From NCBI GenBank assembly GCA_015680685.1, contig MNCI01028922.1:1682-65681 (forward strand): a stretch of DNA of 64,000 bases. The letters are read 5' to 3'. This DNA comes from Gnetum montanum. Lineage: Eukaryota; Streptophyta; Gnetopsida; Gnetales; Gnetaceae. Below the pieces are notes generated by a model that ran no database searches, was not told the origin of the DNA, and saw only the letters and a list, made by a program, of their open reading frames with translations. This document shows, piece after piece, positions 22,692 to 34,620 of the stretch (the stretch's first letter is position 1; each line of letters begins with the position of its first letter). Made by a program: the position numbers and the translations under genes.

Positions 22692-23498
22692 TGATCAGTG
22701 GCGAGGTACCCCTACACTCAACCATACGAATACGAGTGTTTCACGCATGATCCAGTCAAACTCTAAGGACCAAGTGCTTATGCGCCTTAATGGAACATTT
22801 AGGGTTAATTAATCATTGTCTTCCCAAACTTACTTGTATTTTCACGGTTGTATGGTTAAGTAAGCTTGAGGTATATGATTTTCATAGCTTTTGTATTTTT
22901 TATGTCTTTTGCTAATTAAGGAGAGGAAGAGAGAACTAAGTGGCTAACTTACATTAACTATTCATTAACTAAGTTCTAAATGTTCCTAATACTAGTATCC
23001 ATTCCCAATTTCCATACACATCCTGAACCAGTGCAACACTACTAGGATTACCAACGCTAATCGTTACTAGGTTACCAAGTGCTACACGCATGCTCGAAGC
23101 GATCGTACTAAGTGTATTTAACTAAGGGGGTTGAAGGTTGAGAGAGATATTAATTAACTAGGAAAGCATTAAACAATCATCAATTACTAATTAGCTTAAT
23201 ATGTATGCTGCAAGGTTTATCATAAAGTTCATCTTTATTATCGTACACAAAATTGTGCTTAGGTACAAATTGCTCGAATAAAGATCTGTTCACTCTATGA
23301 CTCCTACTGCGGGCACACAGAAATAATTCTAACTCTAGAATGACAAAACTGCAAGAGTCTAGCTAAGGGTCTAAATCTAATTGTATCGAAACCAAGGGCG
23401 CTACTTCTTATTTATAGAAGATAAGGCAGGATGCGATATCATGTGGTGGATGTGATATCGTGTGCACAATATCGCGTATGCAATATCGTTGTTCATCA
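22692..23498 (-). repeat. Element B 5' LTR, 807 bp
   Basis: It begins TGATCAGTGGCGAGG and ends TTCATCA. The TATA box is on the minus strand at 23408-23417. GATATC palindromes fill 23434-23490, fewer than in the 3' LTR. Confidence 0.9.
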
Positions 23499-23503
23499 TT
23501 TAC
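23499..23503. repeat. Target site duplication of element B, right copy
   Basis: TTTAC, identical to 13937-13941. Confidence 0.9.
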
Positions 23504-26500
23504 TCTAAATTATGATTTTTTGGTATTTTCGGTTCTATAACAATTTTTATGCATATTCCTTTTGGCCTATTTCTTTTTACTTGATAACTATTTAATATAA
23601 TTTTTATTGTTAGATCTAATTATTTTATGCTTATTTCCTAAAATTTTTCTTTTTTCTAAGAATTATTTTTTTATGTATTGGACATTAGGAAAATTTTTTA
23701 CATTGTTTTACTTCATTTTAACCTAATTTCAAGTCTGGTGAATTTTTTAGCCATACAATTAGGGTTCTAAGTGCTCATACACATTTTTTATCCCTGAAAC
23801 AATGCTAGATGGTGATGGCCAAGAAGATAAAGTTCCTTAACTTGTTGATGCAGATTTGAGGGTATTCTTCCTAGTCCATTGTAACCTCATCACAAGATTT
23901 CAACGAACAATGATATCATTATTCCATTCAACACAAAAAGTAACTCAGGTTTTACAAAGAAAATCCTAGCCTTTGAGCAATGAAAAATTGAGAAAATTTT
24001 GAAAAACATATCTTCTAAGGCTTCCTAGAAAAGCTAAAACTATAAAAACAACTAATCATATTTTTTAACTTTTAGAAGCTTGGAATAGTGTTTAGGATCT
24101 TAGATTCATTTTTTATAATTTTTCTACATTTTTTAATTAGTATTTAGAGCCTATATTTTTAGTCTTTAGCATTTTTATCATCTTAGAATCTTACATGGGA
24201 GCACCTTCCTTGGATCTAGAGTACTTGTTGGTTTTTTTAATGATTTGGATACGCCTCCCTACCACCAAGGTTCATTAGATACCTTTTTCTATTTATTAGA
24301 TAATTTATAATTATTTGGATTTGAGTTTAAATTAGTAACCTACGTACGTCACTTTTCTCAATAGATATTCTAACAATCTTTTGTGGTTCTTATACAAGTT
24401 GCTTTTCTTAGTAAGAAGCCAAAGAATTATATGAGTCACCTTTTTTAGAAAGTATCATATCATTCTTGTGATGTTTATGTGGGTTATTTTTCTTGATAAT
24501 AAGTATCATTTGTTTAATTTTGTTTTTGGTTTCAGTTTTATGGATGGAGATAGAGCCTTTTGTGTTATTTACTTTTGGATTTATCTACTTAATTCCTAAA
24601 ACTAAAACCAATAAGGAAGTATTTTATAGCTTATCTTCCCTACCAACTCTTGGAACTAATTTCCCTTACGTCTTTGTGCCTTTCAGGTAATTCAATTAGT
24701 GGTGAGAAAAATGAGTTAGATGGAGAACGTAATGCTTAGATTTTTATTTGATGTATTTTTAGTTTAGCCATTAAGCTACTAACTATCTATTATTTTCCTT
24801 GTAGTTGTAATTTTCTATTGAAATTGTTTTATTATGTAATATTAACATTTGGCTATGAAAATTTGCATTTGTATTTATCTATCTTGAGTGCAAACCTAAC
24901 TTGATCATGAATTTTTTTTAAATAGTGTTGCGTATTTTCTAGCTATTTTTATTCAATGATTTTATTATCATTAGATTCTAATGCCTTTGATGATATTCCT
25001 TTTTATTATGTAATTTTTAAAATTTTATTCCATTGTATTTTTTGGTATTCTTTTAATGTTATTTTTTGCTTAGGCAATAAGACTTTAAACTATTTTTATT
25101 AGTGGATAGGTTGGATTTTGTACAAATGGGACTACTATTGCTATTTTACAATATTTTTCTATCTCTATGTACCTAATTTATGGATGCCTACTAATTTTCT
25201 TGCTAAAATTTTTCTTGGCATTCAACATTTTTCTTTAGCATCATATTTATATTTTTCTATATATTTCTATTTTCACTTAAGTAATACTTTTCTAGCCTAA
25301 GCTTGGTTAGTGGGATGTTACAACCTCTTATCTCATGTATCTTAAGATGGTGCTTTTGTATGCAACATGTAATCCCATCCTATAGCTTATTCTAGCTACA
25401 CTGAAGTGGTTAGCTCTACTAGAATGTTTCTAATCCTTCCTACATATTTGTATGCAAATTCAAATGGAAAGAGCTAAAAGCCTTGTGATTATTGAAGCAT
25501 GATTAATGGAGTTTCTCCCTTTGTTTTTGGATTTAGTTTTCATTAAGATTTTATTTATTAATGAGTTTCATTTATTTGGATTAAATTATTCATGGATATT
25601 ATTATCAACTCTTTTGAAATTATGATTATGTTGTGATTTATGGGATTTCTAATATAACAACTCTAATGTGAAATTTTTTATTTATACCATGTGCTTTGAA
25701 TTTAATTTTTATGATGCTTATGGTCAATTATTTCCTAAGTAATAAGTATTATGATGTTACCCATCCTAAGTATTAAGATTTATCTGATTTAATCATGCAC
25801 ATTTATATAATTAAATTTCTAGATATGAAAGATGATGATTCTCATCGATGATACTCAAAAAAATCTATTACTGATTTAGATTCTCGCAATCCCCAACTAA
25901 TATTGAGAGCATAAAGAAATAATGTATCCTTGTTAATCATTGGTTATATCCTCCAAGTTCATTCAATTTGGACCAAGTTCATTTTCCAAATGTTTAATCG
26001 TAGAATTCAATGGCATCCAAGTAAACAAAAATAATGATGATGATGCATCTAATGCCAAAATTGAAGATGAATAAGATGTTTTTTTTTTTAACCTAGTATG
26101 CTAGAGAAAATTCCCCATTAATCATAAGTCTAGCCACTAAGCTACTCTACCAAGGACATTGTCCAATGCACAATGGAAACTTTATCCATGGCATTGTTCA
26201 ACTTGTGTTAAGAAAGATCCAAAGTATTAAGAACTTTAATAAATCCTATCATTGCAAAGATAGATTATGCTTTAATATTAGGGATTTGCACTTTACAATT
26301 ATATTTATACTAACATTAGCTTTTTTTACATAAATTGTAATACCCTAGTATTTACAACTTAGATCTTTTTCTTTGTTACCCATTCTTATGGTTATCTCTT
26401 AAAAAAATATTATATTTATAATCTAATGTTGTATTGTATCAAACTAATGTATGTTAATATCCTTTGTTTATGCTATTGAGACTTCAACTTAATATCTCTT

Positions 26501-27439
26501 AATTAATATATATCTTAAGGTCTAAAATATTGACTCTTTCCTCATATGTGATACTTTGATATTTTTATTCTATTTTTATATTTTATTTTATTTGATGATT
26601 TTGGAATAAATTAAGAATATGGTTATGAGACATGTTAATAGATATTTGTGGTTTATTTAAATTATTATTTTATTTTGTCTTAAAACCATTCTTAAACATG
26701 TGACTCATGCTAGTATTCTTTTGGTGAGTTTAATCCATTGGTCAATCATTGGAACTTTTTGTAAATACATGTTATCCAATTTTTTAAAAATGATTATTAA
26801 TTTTTTACTTTTGAAATTTTTCAAACCCTATCTTTTATACATATATATTAAATACTTGTTAATGTTGACTCCCTAAGTATCAATTATGTATTGTCTCTCT
26901 TTCATCCTTTTATACATGACTATGCTTGGTAGATCTTTGGGCAATTTCTAAATCTTAACATATTCTTATTTGATGAAGCTTTGGTGATTGTTCTCTCAAG
27001 GTAGAGGAAATACTCTTAATTCCATCAAATTTAATAAGAAGCTTACTTTTGTACCTACTTTTATTTTATGATGGTTTGCATTAATGATCTAATCACATTA
27101 CATGTATGGTTGATCTAATCCTAGCTCTTAATGTTTAAACCATAATTTTCCATATTCATAATATTCCACTTATGTTTCAACTTCATCTTTCTATTGTGTC
27201 ATCTTCTCTCGATGACAATGAATCTTGGCTACATTTTCTAAGTGATGTATTCATCTTAATGTTGGGTAGAACTGGCATATTCAGACTACAATGATTAACA
27301 TACATTTTGGATATGTATGGATGCATTCAATGTGTTGAAATGCTTGAACAATCATTACAAAAACATAATTGGTATAATTATTGGAGGTCAATAATATGTG
27401 ACTTTTGTCAATGGGAAAGCATTCTTGGAAGTTATAGAC
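23504..27439. other. AT-rich stretch without recognisable genes
   Basis: This continues the sequence interrupted by B. Short hydrophobic plus-strand ORFs (24493-24690, 25118-25300) have no family motif and fit chance in AT-rich DNA. The RNase H and integrase of chromovirus D should lie toward the right end by gene order, but I could not read convincing motifs beyond about 27440. Confidence 0.5.
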
Positions 27440-27782
27440 TATTCACATTAGCTTAGGGATTTTAACTTTAGCCTAAGAATTTTAGCTTTGGCTTACCAAA
27501 TTCGCACTTCATCTACTTGACATATAGTTTATGCTCATAAAATTTAGAGAACACTAAGCCTAGATGCTAAATATGCTCTTCCATCAAATAAAAATATACT
27601 ATAATGTTGTTAAGATATACCATAAATCACATGTCTAGGTACATAAGGAACACTTCATTCATGAGTGTGCAGAATATAGCTAGATCATTGTACAAGCCAA
27701 AAGAAATAACAATCCACTCATATGAGTTATGATGAGTGATACATGCTAAATTTTCTTTGTCACCCTTTGCAATCTACACCTA
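27440..27782 (-). pseudogene. Chromovirus RT, C-terminal half (element D)
   Basis: The minus strand reads IAKGDKENLACITHH, YEWIVISFGLYND, LMNEVF, MVYLNNIIVYF and HKLYVK then MKCEFGKPK, aligning with chromovirus RT (FGLxNAP, VYLDDILIYS, KCEF). The catalytic Asp pair is Asn-Asn and several stops are present, so this is an old relic. Its N-terminal half is at 34621-34870, on the other side of element C. Confidence 0.8.
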
Positions 27783-27787
27783 ATAGT
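27783..27787. repeat. Target site duplication of element C, left copy
   Basis: ATAGT, repeated at 34616-34620 after the other LTR. Confidence 0.85.
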
Positions 27788-28083
27788 TGCTGATGCATAA
27801 ATTTTGGTCACATCAACACTGGGGAAGAAAACTCATTTTAGGAGACTATTGCCTAGGGTGCCTCCCGTATGAGTACGGAAACCTGGGAATAGTCTCAGCT
27901 AGAGAGGGCTACATAGCCTTTTGCAAATAATAAACTAGAAAGAAATCTGGAATTTAAAATAAATAATTATCTTCAATACAATAAGTGATTAAAAGAACTA
28001 AATTTTCCCTGGTCCCACTAACGTTTCTGGTCCATGACTACAGATGGTATCCACTGCTAGGTAGGAAGACTGCGATCACCATG

Positions 28084-28086
28084 AGA

Positions 28087-28121
<35 letters not shown>
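28084..28121. repeat. GA microsatellite in C 3' LTR
   Basis: A nearly pure (GA)n run with a few GGGA and AAAG interruptions. The 5' LTR has a shorter, more interrupted version at about 33850-33885. Confidence 0.85.
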
Positions 28122-28465
28122 TACCCACTGTAGTCCACATAAGGCAGCAACTAAATTTCTCAAAGCTTACCATCATTTTCCACCTTTTGTACACCACCGT
28201 AGAGAGGAAGATCGTTCACCCATGTCTGCACCAGTGTGACAAGCTCCTATCGTGGCTAAGAAGACCCACAAGGATCTAATTTTGAGCTGTTGGCTCCTAC
28301 CTTGGACCCTCCTTGAAGATCAACTAGAAGACTGTAAAGAAAATAAAAGAAAAGAGGAAACTATTGGTTAGTGGAGAGGAAGCTGCCCCTTCAAACTAAT
28401 AGCTAGAGCCTATTTTTGGGAACTCTCCTCCCCTCGATAATCCAAGAGCCTCCCTCTAGACTCCA

Positions 28466-28472
28466 TTTTATA
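28466..28472 (-). promoter_or_regulatory. TATA box in C 3' LTR
   Basis: TATAAAA on the minus strand; the same site in the 5' LTR is 34231-34237. Confidence 0.6.
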
Positions 28473-28849
28473 GCCGCTATGGCCATCCATAATGATGCAT
28501 ACATGTCATGTAACAGCTACAAAACTACCACCACTTCTTGTGTAATAACTCCCACATTCTCCAATTAAGTGCCCACTTATGTCCGTAACCATCGTAACTT
28601 CTGAAACATCTACTACTAATGACCATAGCCACCATCATTAATGATCATAATTTCTATAACTTCTAAAATGTTTATCACTAATAATTGTAACCACCATCAT
28701 TAATGATCATAACTACCATCATTTATGAATGTCACCTGACAGTTTAAATTCCCACTACTCGCATGATTTTTATTGTGGTTATTAGGGGAGAGAAATAGAA
28801 ACGTTGATAATCATGGCCCCATGTGAGCATGGGAGTGTTGACATCAACA

Positions 28850-28861
28850 CTTAGCCCCCAA
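28850..28861 (-). promoter_or_regulatory. Polypurine tract of element C
   Basis: The minus strand reads TTGGGGGCTAAG directly before the LTR start TGTTGATG. Confidence 0.75.
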
Positions 28862-30156
28862 ACTTTAATTGCATGCAAGTGCAAGGAACAAGACTACAGA
28901 AATTTTAAAATGATGCAATAGATAGGAAATCACAAACATCACAAAACAAGCAAATGGAAAATTCAAAGGAAACTATATTAACCTAAACATGATTAAAATA
29001 ACCAAATAATCAAAAGAGAACTAGAGATGGGCCACCCAAACCACACCATCTTATTTAATCAAATTCTAAATAAATAATTTATTATTCTAAGTACATATAT
29101 CTATATATAATTAAAATATAATTATGATTTCTTTCCCAATCTTCTTACAAACTAAAAGTCAACAGCATGCGGACTACTTTGAGCACAAGACCCATACTAA
29201 ACTTAATGAGGAGGACATGCTCATATTAGATTGTGGCTAGTCATAACTTTCAAATTTTTCCTTGGACCTTTTTCTTTTTGAAAATAGGGGGAAATGGAGG
29301 TTAGGGTTAGGATAGCTACCGGACTCCATCACACTTAAGAACTTATTACACTGCCAATGAACATGGTCCTCATTTTTTTTTCTTTTTGAGGAAACTTTGC
29401 CCATGGTGTACTTTATTCTTAAGGTAGGGATTCCAACATGAGTCTAGCCAATTAGCTGCACTGCCAGTGAACATGGTTCTCATTCTTTTTTTTTTCCATT
29501 TTTAAGGAAACTTTTCCCATGGTGCAGTTCAGCCCTCATGTGTGTGCCTTTAATTACAATTTGATAGCATCATAGTAGGGCTCCTAGGTGGCTAAGGGTT
29601 CTCAAGTGGAGATGAACACTCTTCACCCCATTGTTCACAGGGTAACTATGGATCATCACACTTGAGGGCTAGGGCTTATGAGAGGGAAAATGGGGTTTTC
29701 CAAGGTCACCTAGTGATTATGGGTAACCCTTCTCCAACATTACTAATCCTACACTAACATGATCATGATGATTACATGATAAGTTAGCACAAATCTCATG
29801 CTCCATAATCCAACATAACTATAGAAACTAAAACCTTGAAAAAAACTGGGAAGAATCAAAGCATTATTAAAATATATAGTATAAGAGAATAGTACTAGGA
29901 AATATTATATAAAGCATTATACTAACATTATTTTCAATGTTGCTCTAATGACCCAATGCCTAGTAACTCAAAAGACCATAATGATTATTAAAATCATATG
30001 CAAAGAAAAAAACAAAAAAAAATGCCAAGAAAGAAATGATGGAAGTGTAAAGAAAATATGCAAATGCAACTATATACAAATGAAATTCATGGTGAAGAGG
30101 AAGAAAACATGCAACTAAGAATCTACTAGGTGTCCACATGGGGCACCTGAGTAAAA
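28862..30156 (-). other. 3' untranslated block of element C
   Basis: There is no sustained frame over about 1.3 kb. It contains a diverged direct repeat (29351-29406 and 29459-29524: ctgccartgaacatggt, a T-run, then gaaact and cccatggtg). Old Tat-type elements often have long 3' non-coding regions. Confidence 0.55.
29351..29524. repeat. Diverged direct repeat in C 3' region
   Basis: Two units of about 56-66 bp at 29351-29406 and 29459-29524 share ACTGCCARTGAACATGGT, a homopolymeric T-run and CCCATGGTG. Confidence 0.7.
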
Positions 30157-30435
30157 CTACTTTGGATGAAATGCATTAAAATTTCTAGGTAACTTATTTC
30201 CTTTCACATCAACAACCTTGAACATATTGGGGCCACTAATGTCTTTAATTCGAAATGAGCTTGACCACATAGGAGAGAACTTACTTTGAAGATTTTCTTG
30301 GTCAAATGTTCTACCTTTTTTAGAGACTAGGTCTCCGACCATAAAGACTTCACAAATGTACTTCTAATCAAGACATTATTTAATAATTTGTTGATGCTTA
30401 AGATTACAAAAATCAAGCCCTAATCTTAACTTGCT
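30157..30435 (-). pseudogene. Integrase C-terminal tail, element C
   Basis: The frame reads MVGDLVSKKGRTFDQENLQ, FSPMWSSSFRIKDI, and KLPRNFNAFHPK at its end. This matches the GDLVLKK...KFxPxWxGP...RxxNxxxLK tail that follows integrase in Ty3/gypsy elements without a chromodomain. It joins the protease-side segment near 30436, so roughly the whole RT-RNase H-integrase core is deleted. Confidence 0.7.
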
Positions 30436-31649
30436 TGATCATTTTCTATATAGTTTTTTTTTGGTATAAGTTTCAATGATAGGTCTAGGTCTTGGTGGGT
30501 TATCGAATATAGCCTTTCTAGGAGAATGTTCCATGGATATGTCATTAAAACTTAGCACACCTTTAAATTTTTTAAGAGGTAGGATCTTATTTATATCTTT
30601 GTCTTCCCCTAAAGGTGGTGGATCACTTAGAAAAAATCCATCGTGTTGTTGATAAGGCAAGGTTCTCCATAGCTTTCTTCACCTTCTCTAGAATTTTGAT
30701 AGGATTGGGTTGAACCTGTATGAAAGACAAGATTTATTTTTGTAGTTCCACTCACATATTCACTATGCTCAACCTCAATAACCTCAACATAAAGATTAGT
30801 ATTTCGATCTTCCAAAGATTGATTTTGTTGATCCAAGGCTGTAACTACTTGTTTGTAGAAGGGTTCTTGAGGTACAGTCATGTATTCAAATTTTCCTTTG
30901 ATAGGGATTAATAATCCTGAGAAATTTGACCTAAAGAAGCCCCCAAAATTGGCTCCAAAAGTCCTACATAAGAGCACACCATACGTGGGAAACATGTCAA
31001 CTACTAGGATATCAATGTAACATGTGAATGTAGGGTATTGTTTAAGTTGCACTTTTACTTCTTTTAATGACCCTACTACAGGTACGTCATACCCATCAAG
31101 TTGAATCACATTTTTTGTTTGTGGTATCATTTGTGCTCCTAAATTATTACATACCTCCAGTGGCATGACACTGACAGTTGCTCCAGAATCCATCAAACAA
31201 TTGTGAACATTCTTTCCTAAAATAATTAGAGTTGTTAGGAAAGGAGGTTGCTCTTTCTCACTCATCATGGAATTGTTTGCATTGTGTACTAATAGTGCAT
31301 TAGGACTTTTTGTCAAGTGAACTTTTCTTTCAGGGGTTGGGGTTGTTTCTTTTCTAGTTTCAGGTGTATGAACTATCTCTTGAACTACCCCTTTCATTTC
31401 ATTAAATTGTAAAAGGTCATACATTAAGATGTTAGCTTTGGTTTTTTTCAAATCCTCAATTAGATCATAAGTCTTAGGTACACTTTTGACTTCTTGTTGA
31501 GGTGGAGTTCTTCTAAGAAGAGGAAGGGAGTTTGCTTGTTGTGGGGAATTTACTTGTAATGACCCGATTTGGTTGTTTACATTGTTATGAACTCTCTTGT
31601 TTGGAGGAGTGTAATGGTCATTAGTAGTTTGTTGTTGTGTGTTGTTCAT
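30436..31649 (-). pseudogene. Aspartic protease region, element C
   Basis: The largest open frame of the window (340 codons, 30627-31649) starts MNNTQQQTTNDHYTPPNK and carries a retropepsin core, LGKNVHNCLMDSGATVSVMP (active site DSGA intact), then EVKVQLKQYPTFTCYIDILV and a GVLL motif. The frame ends at 30627 and a second frame, 30439-30660, holds the following acidic linker. Protease would mature gag. The open length and intact DSGA make this the best-preserved enzyme in the window, but upstream and downstream frameshifts separate it from gag and from any RT. Confidence 0.75.
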
Positions 31650-32259
31650 GATGTCTTTAAATCTATGGTACTAAGCATTAGGTGGGTTGGGGTTGTTTAC
31701 CATAACTTGCTCCAATGAGGAAACCTCTTCATTTTCTATTTCACAAGGTACATTAAAGACCATAATAGGAGGTTTCCCCTTTTGTTGACCTTGGTTCTTG
31801 TCATCATATAATGCTAAAAATTGGGGACAAGTCTTCTGAGAATGTTGCTAATGTTATGGAGGCAACAATAATTGTCATTGACTAATGAACTAGCCTTTTC
31901 TAGTTATAGAGAACCCTTTTTGTTGTTTCTCTTTACTTCAACTACTTTGTTGGAAAGTTTTTGAAGTGAAGTTAATATTTGGGTCATTGATCTTGAGTTT
32001 GACTTGTGGGTTCAGTAGGATTAGGTACCTCGTTTGGGTTTATGATGGACTGAACTAAGGCCTTTGATTGATCCTCATTCAAACTAGTGTTAGATGGTAG
32101 GAATGGAGAAGATGTGGGACCCTAAAAATAGCTATTTGTAGGTTGAGTTATTTGAAGGGGAACAAGAGTTTGGAACATAGTGTTGGTCATTGGGAAAGTT
32201 GGTAGAGGTAGAGGACTATGCTACATAGGATTGCTAATGCTTATCATTCCAAATTGAGT
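31650..32259 (-). pseudogene. Degenerate gag C-terminus with zinc-knuckle remnant, element C
   Basis: Stops and shifts break this interval. At about 31820-31860 the frame shows HSQKTCPQF after Cys-rich codons, resembling the second half of a CCHC knuckle (H-x4-C). It lies between the gag ORF and the protease ORF, where a knuckle is expected. Confidence 0.45.
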
Positions 32260-32961
32260 TTAAATGCTATTCATAAGGGTTATTTGTTCTAAATCCACAA
32301 CTTTAGCCATTTCTCCTTGTATTTCTATTATGTTAGGGTCTGATTTGATGGCATAGGCAAAGAATGGATCAATGGTAGAGAAGTAAAAGTTGAGGATGCC
32401 ATCGGGTTGTGGACGCATCTTACTTGGCACATAGGTTAGCTGGTGAAGGAATTTAAGGTTATAACCCCTGACATTTTCCCCATGTAGCTTTCTTAGGCTA
32501 GTGAAGTTGCTAGATGCTATGGCAAGACTTATAAATTTGTCAAATTGAGTCAAAAACTTATTTTTCAACTCCTTCCATGAGTTAATGGAGGCATTGAGGA
32601 GCATCAGAAACCATTGGGTTGCTTCAGTTCTGAAAGTTTTCACAAATACCCTACATGCCACATCATTTTGGACAATGTTGTAGATACCTAGTAAGGTTTC
32701 AAAACATTGTATATGTTGGTGGGCATCACTAGAAGGGTTTGTGGGGTCGTAGAACAAATTTATGTTCTGGAATGAATTTGGAATGTCGTGGTAGTTAGTA
32801 AAGTTAAAGGGGTTACTGACCAAGGGAGCCAGGGGTTGATTGGCTACCATCCTAGTCCAAGTTCTCCCAGGAATAAAACTTGGGAAACATGAAGCTCTTT
32901 GTTTCCTTAATGTAAAGTGACATGTAGTTGGTCGACTAGGGGTAGAGGAAAGTTCACTCAT
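32260..32961 (-). CDS. Gag N-terminal part, element C
   Basis: An open 233-codon frame starts MSELSSTPSRPTTCHF about 570 bp after the PBS. It contains FQNINLFYDPTNPSSDAHQH, CRVFVKTFRTEATQWF and SWKELKNKFLTQFDKF, matching the retrotransposon gag capsid domain (the A-x-x-W-F and W-x-x-L-x-x-x-F pattern). It stops at 32260, before the zinc knuckle. It would build the particle shell if extended. It is a truncated copy relative to the family. Confidence 0.75.
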   Translation of the reverse strand: MSELSSTPSRPTTCHFTLRKQRASCFPSFIPGRTWTRMVANQPLAPLVSNPFNFTNYHDIPNSFQNINLFYDPTNPSSDAHQHIQCFETLLGIYNIVQNDVACRVFVKTFRTEATQWFLMLLNASINSWKELKNKFLTQFDKFISLAIASSNFTSLRKLHGENVRGYNLKFLHQLTYVPSKMRPQPDGILNFYFSTIDPFFAYAIKSDPNIIEIQGEMAKVVDLEQITLMNSI

Positions 32962-33529
32962 AAAACAAAAATATAAAATATAATTGTTAGAATGAAACTA
33001 TAAAATTGTGTCAAAAGAAAAGAAAATATTGAAATAAATTTTTATTTTTTTTGAAAAGAAAAAATGTATAAAATTGCAATACTTATAAAATTAAAAGGGA
33101 AAACAGTAAAATGAAATATTTTAAGAAAATAAACTTAAAATTGCATAATCAAATAAAACCACTGTACCTAACCTAGGACTAATGTAAGAACCGCCAAAAC
33201 ACATATTCGAAAATGGGATTGAAAACAAGGATTTAAAAAAACAACAAGGAAAAATATTAAAGATAAATGGGTGATGAGACCCAAAAGTTTTCAAGAAATG
33301 AACTTCTGAGAACAAGAAATAAAGGGCTCAAAAATTCTTTAAAAATATTTTTCAAGATAATGGCTGAAAATAGAAATCTTAAATAAAACAAGTTTGAAAT
33401 AAGGAAACTGAAATTTTTGAAAAATAAAAATAGGGACTGGAAAAGGATAGAAAATAAATATTTCAGAAAATGAGATAATAATGATCAGAGAAATGGCAAG
33501 AAAAGTTGATAAGCAAAAGGTTGGGGAAA
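32962..33529 (-). other. Leader of element C
   Basis: About 570 bp between PBS and gag start, A-rich on the plus strand, without a frame of note. In other retrotransposons packaging and dimerisation signals lie here; none can be read directly. Confidence 0.5.
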
Positions 33530-33548
33530 GGCCCTTCTTCTAGTGCCA
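33530..33548 (-). promoter_or_regulatory. Candidate primer binding site, element C
   Basis: The minus strand reads TGGCACTAGAAGAAGGGCC, separated from the LTR end by six bases (CCTTTT). It starts with the TGG expected from a tRNA 3' CCA end, but I cannot assign the tRNA. Confidence 0.5.
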
Positions 33549-33554
33549 AAAAGG

Positions 33555-34615
33555 TGTTGATGCATAAATTTTGGTCACATCAACACTAGGGAAGAAAACT
33601 CGTTCTAGGAGACTATTGCCTAGGGTGCCTCCTATATGGGTACGGAAACCTAAGAATAGTCTTAGCTGGAGAGGGTTACATGGCCTTTTGCAAGTAATAA
33701 ACTAGAAAGAAATCTGGAACTTAAATTAAATAATTATCTTCAATATAATAAGTGATTAAAAGAACTAAATTTTCCTTGGTCCTGCTAACGTTGCTGGTCC
33801 ATGACTGCCAATGGTATCCATTGCTGGGTAGGAAGACTATGATCACCACGAGAGAGGGAGAGGGAGAGAAAGAGAAAGAGAGAGACTACCCACTGTAGTC
33901 CACATAGGGTAGCAACTGCAGTTCTCAAAGCCTACCATTGTTTACTGCCTTTTGTGCACCACTGTAGAGAGGAAGATCATTCACCCACGTTTGCACCACC
34001 ATGACAAGCTCTTGTCATCGCCAAGAAGACCTGCAAGGCTTCAATTTTGAGCTGCTGGCTCCTACCTTAAACCCTCCTCAAATATCAACTAGAAGCTTAT
34101 AAAGAAAAGAAAAGAAAAGAGGAAATTTTTGCTTAGTGGAGAGGAAGTTGCCCCTTCAAACTAATAGCTAGAGCCTATTTTTGGGAACTCTCCTCCCCTC
34201 AATAATCCAAGAGCCTCCCTCTAGACTCCATTTTATAGCCACTACAGCCATCCATAATGATGCGTACATTTCATGTAACAGCTACAAAAACCACCACCAC
34301 TTCTTGTGTAATAACTCCCACATTCTCCAATTAAGTGCCCACGTATGTCTATAACCATCGTAACTTCTGAAACATCTGCTACTAATGACCATAACCGCCA
34401 TCATTAATGACTGTAATTGTTGTAACTTCTAAAACGTTTATCACTAATGACTGTAACTGCCATCATTAATGATTGTAACTACCATCATTAATGATTATCA
34501 CCTGACAGTTTAAATTCCCACTACTCGCATGATTTTTATTGTCGTTATTAGGGGAGAGAAATAGAAACATTGATAATCATGGCCCCATGCAAGCATGGGA
34601 GTGTTGACATTAAAA
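33555..34615 (-). repeat. Element C 5' LTR, 1061 bp
   Basis: It starts TGTTGATG and ends CATTAAAA, a mutated CATCAACA. TATAAAA is on the minus strand at 34231-34237. A terminal fold-back occupies 33555-33585. It is homologous throughout to 27788-28849. Confidence 0.9.
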
Positions 34616-34620
34616 ATAGT
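34616..34620. repeat. Target site duplication of element C, right copy
   Basis: ATAGT, identical to 27783-27787. Confidence 0.85.

Larger units (their letters stand above)
13942..23498 (-). mobile_element. Element B: near full-length Athila-like element without protease
   Basis: Two LTRs in the same orientation, a PBS, a PPT and a perfect 5-bp TSD (TTTAC) define the element. Minus-strand order is LTR, PBS, gag, linker, RT, RNase H, integrase, env-position ORF, PPT, LTR. The protease segment is absent through a deletion at GCATGG (19902-19907). RT keeps FMDD, but the integrase lost two catalytic acids. Gag and the first pol segment share one frame, as in Athila gag-pol fusions. Scattered stops make every gene a pseudogene. 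Confidence 0.9.
27788..28849 (-). repeat. Element C 3' LTR, 1062 bp
   Basis: It starts TGCTGATG (one change from TGTTGATG) and ends CATCAACA. A TATAAAA box is on the minus strand at 28466-28472. A GA microsatellite lies at about 28084-28121. Near its plus-strand start the terminal octamer recurs in inverted form, with CATCAACA at 27811-27818, so the U5 end can fold back. Confidence 0.9.
27788..34615 (-). mobile_element. Element C: Tat-like gag-protease retrotransposon lacking RT
   Basis: LTRs of 1062 and 1061 bp with ends TGTTGATG/CATCAACA and a 5-bp TSD frame a 4.7-kb interior. The interior contains gag, a zinc-knuckle remnant, an aspartic protease and the extreme C-terminus of integrase, but no RT, RNase H or integrase core. 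It is therefore non-autonomous by internal deletion. It sits inside the RT gene of chromovirus D. The Tat-like assignment rests on the style of gag and the post-integrase tail and is less certain than the Ty3/gypsy assignment. Confidence 0.85.

Noticed and set aside
24493-24690. Hydrophobic plus-strand ORF as a small membrane protein gene
   Set aside because: AT-rich DNA readily gives Phe/Ile/Leu-rich frames; there is no motif, no homologous copy and no promoter context.
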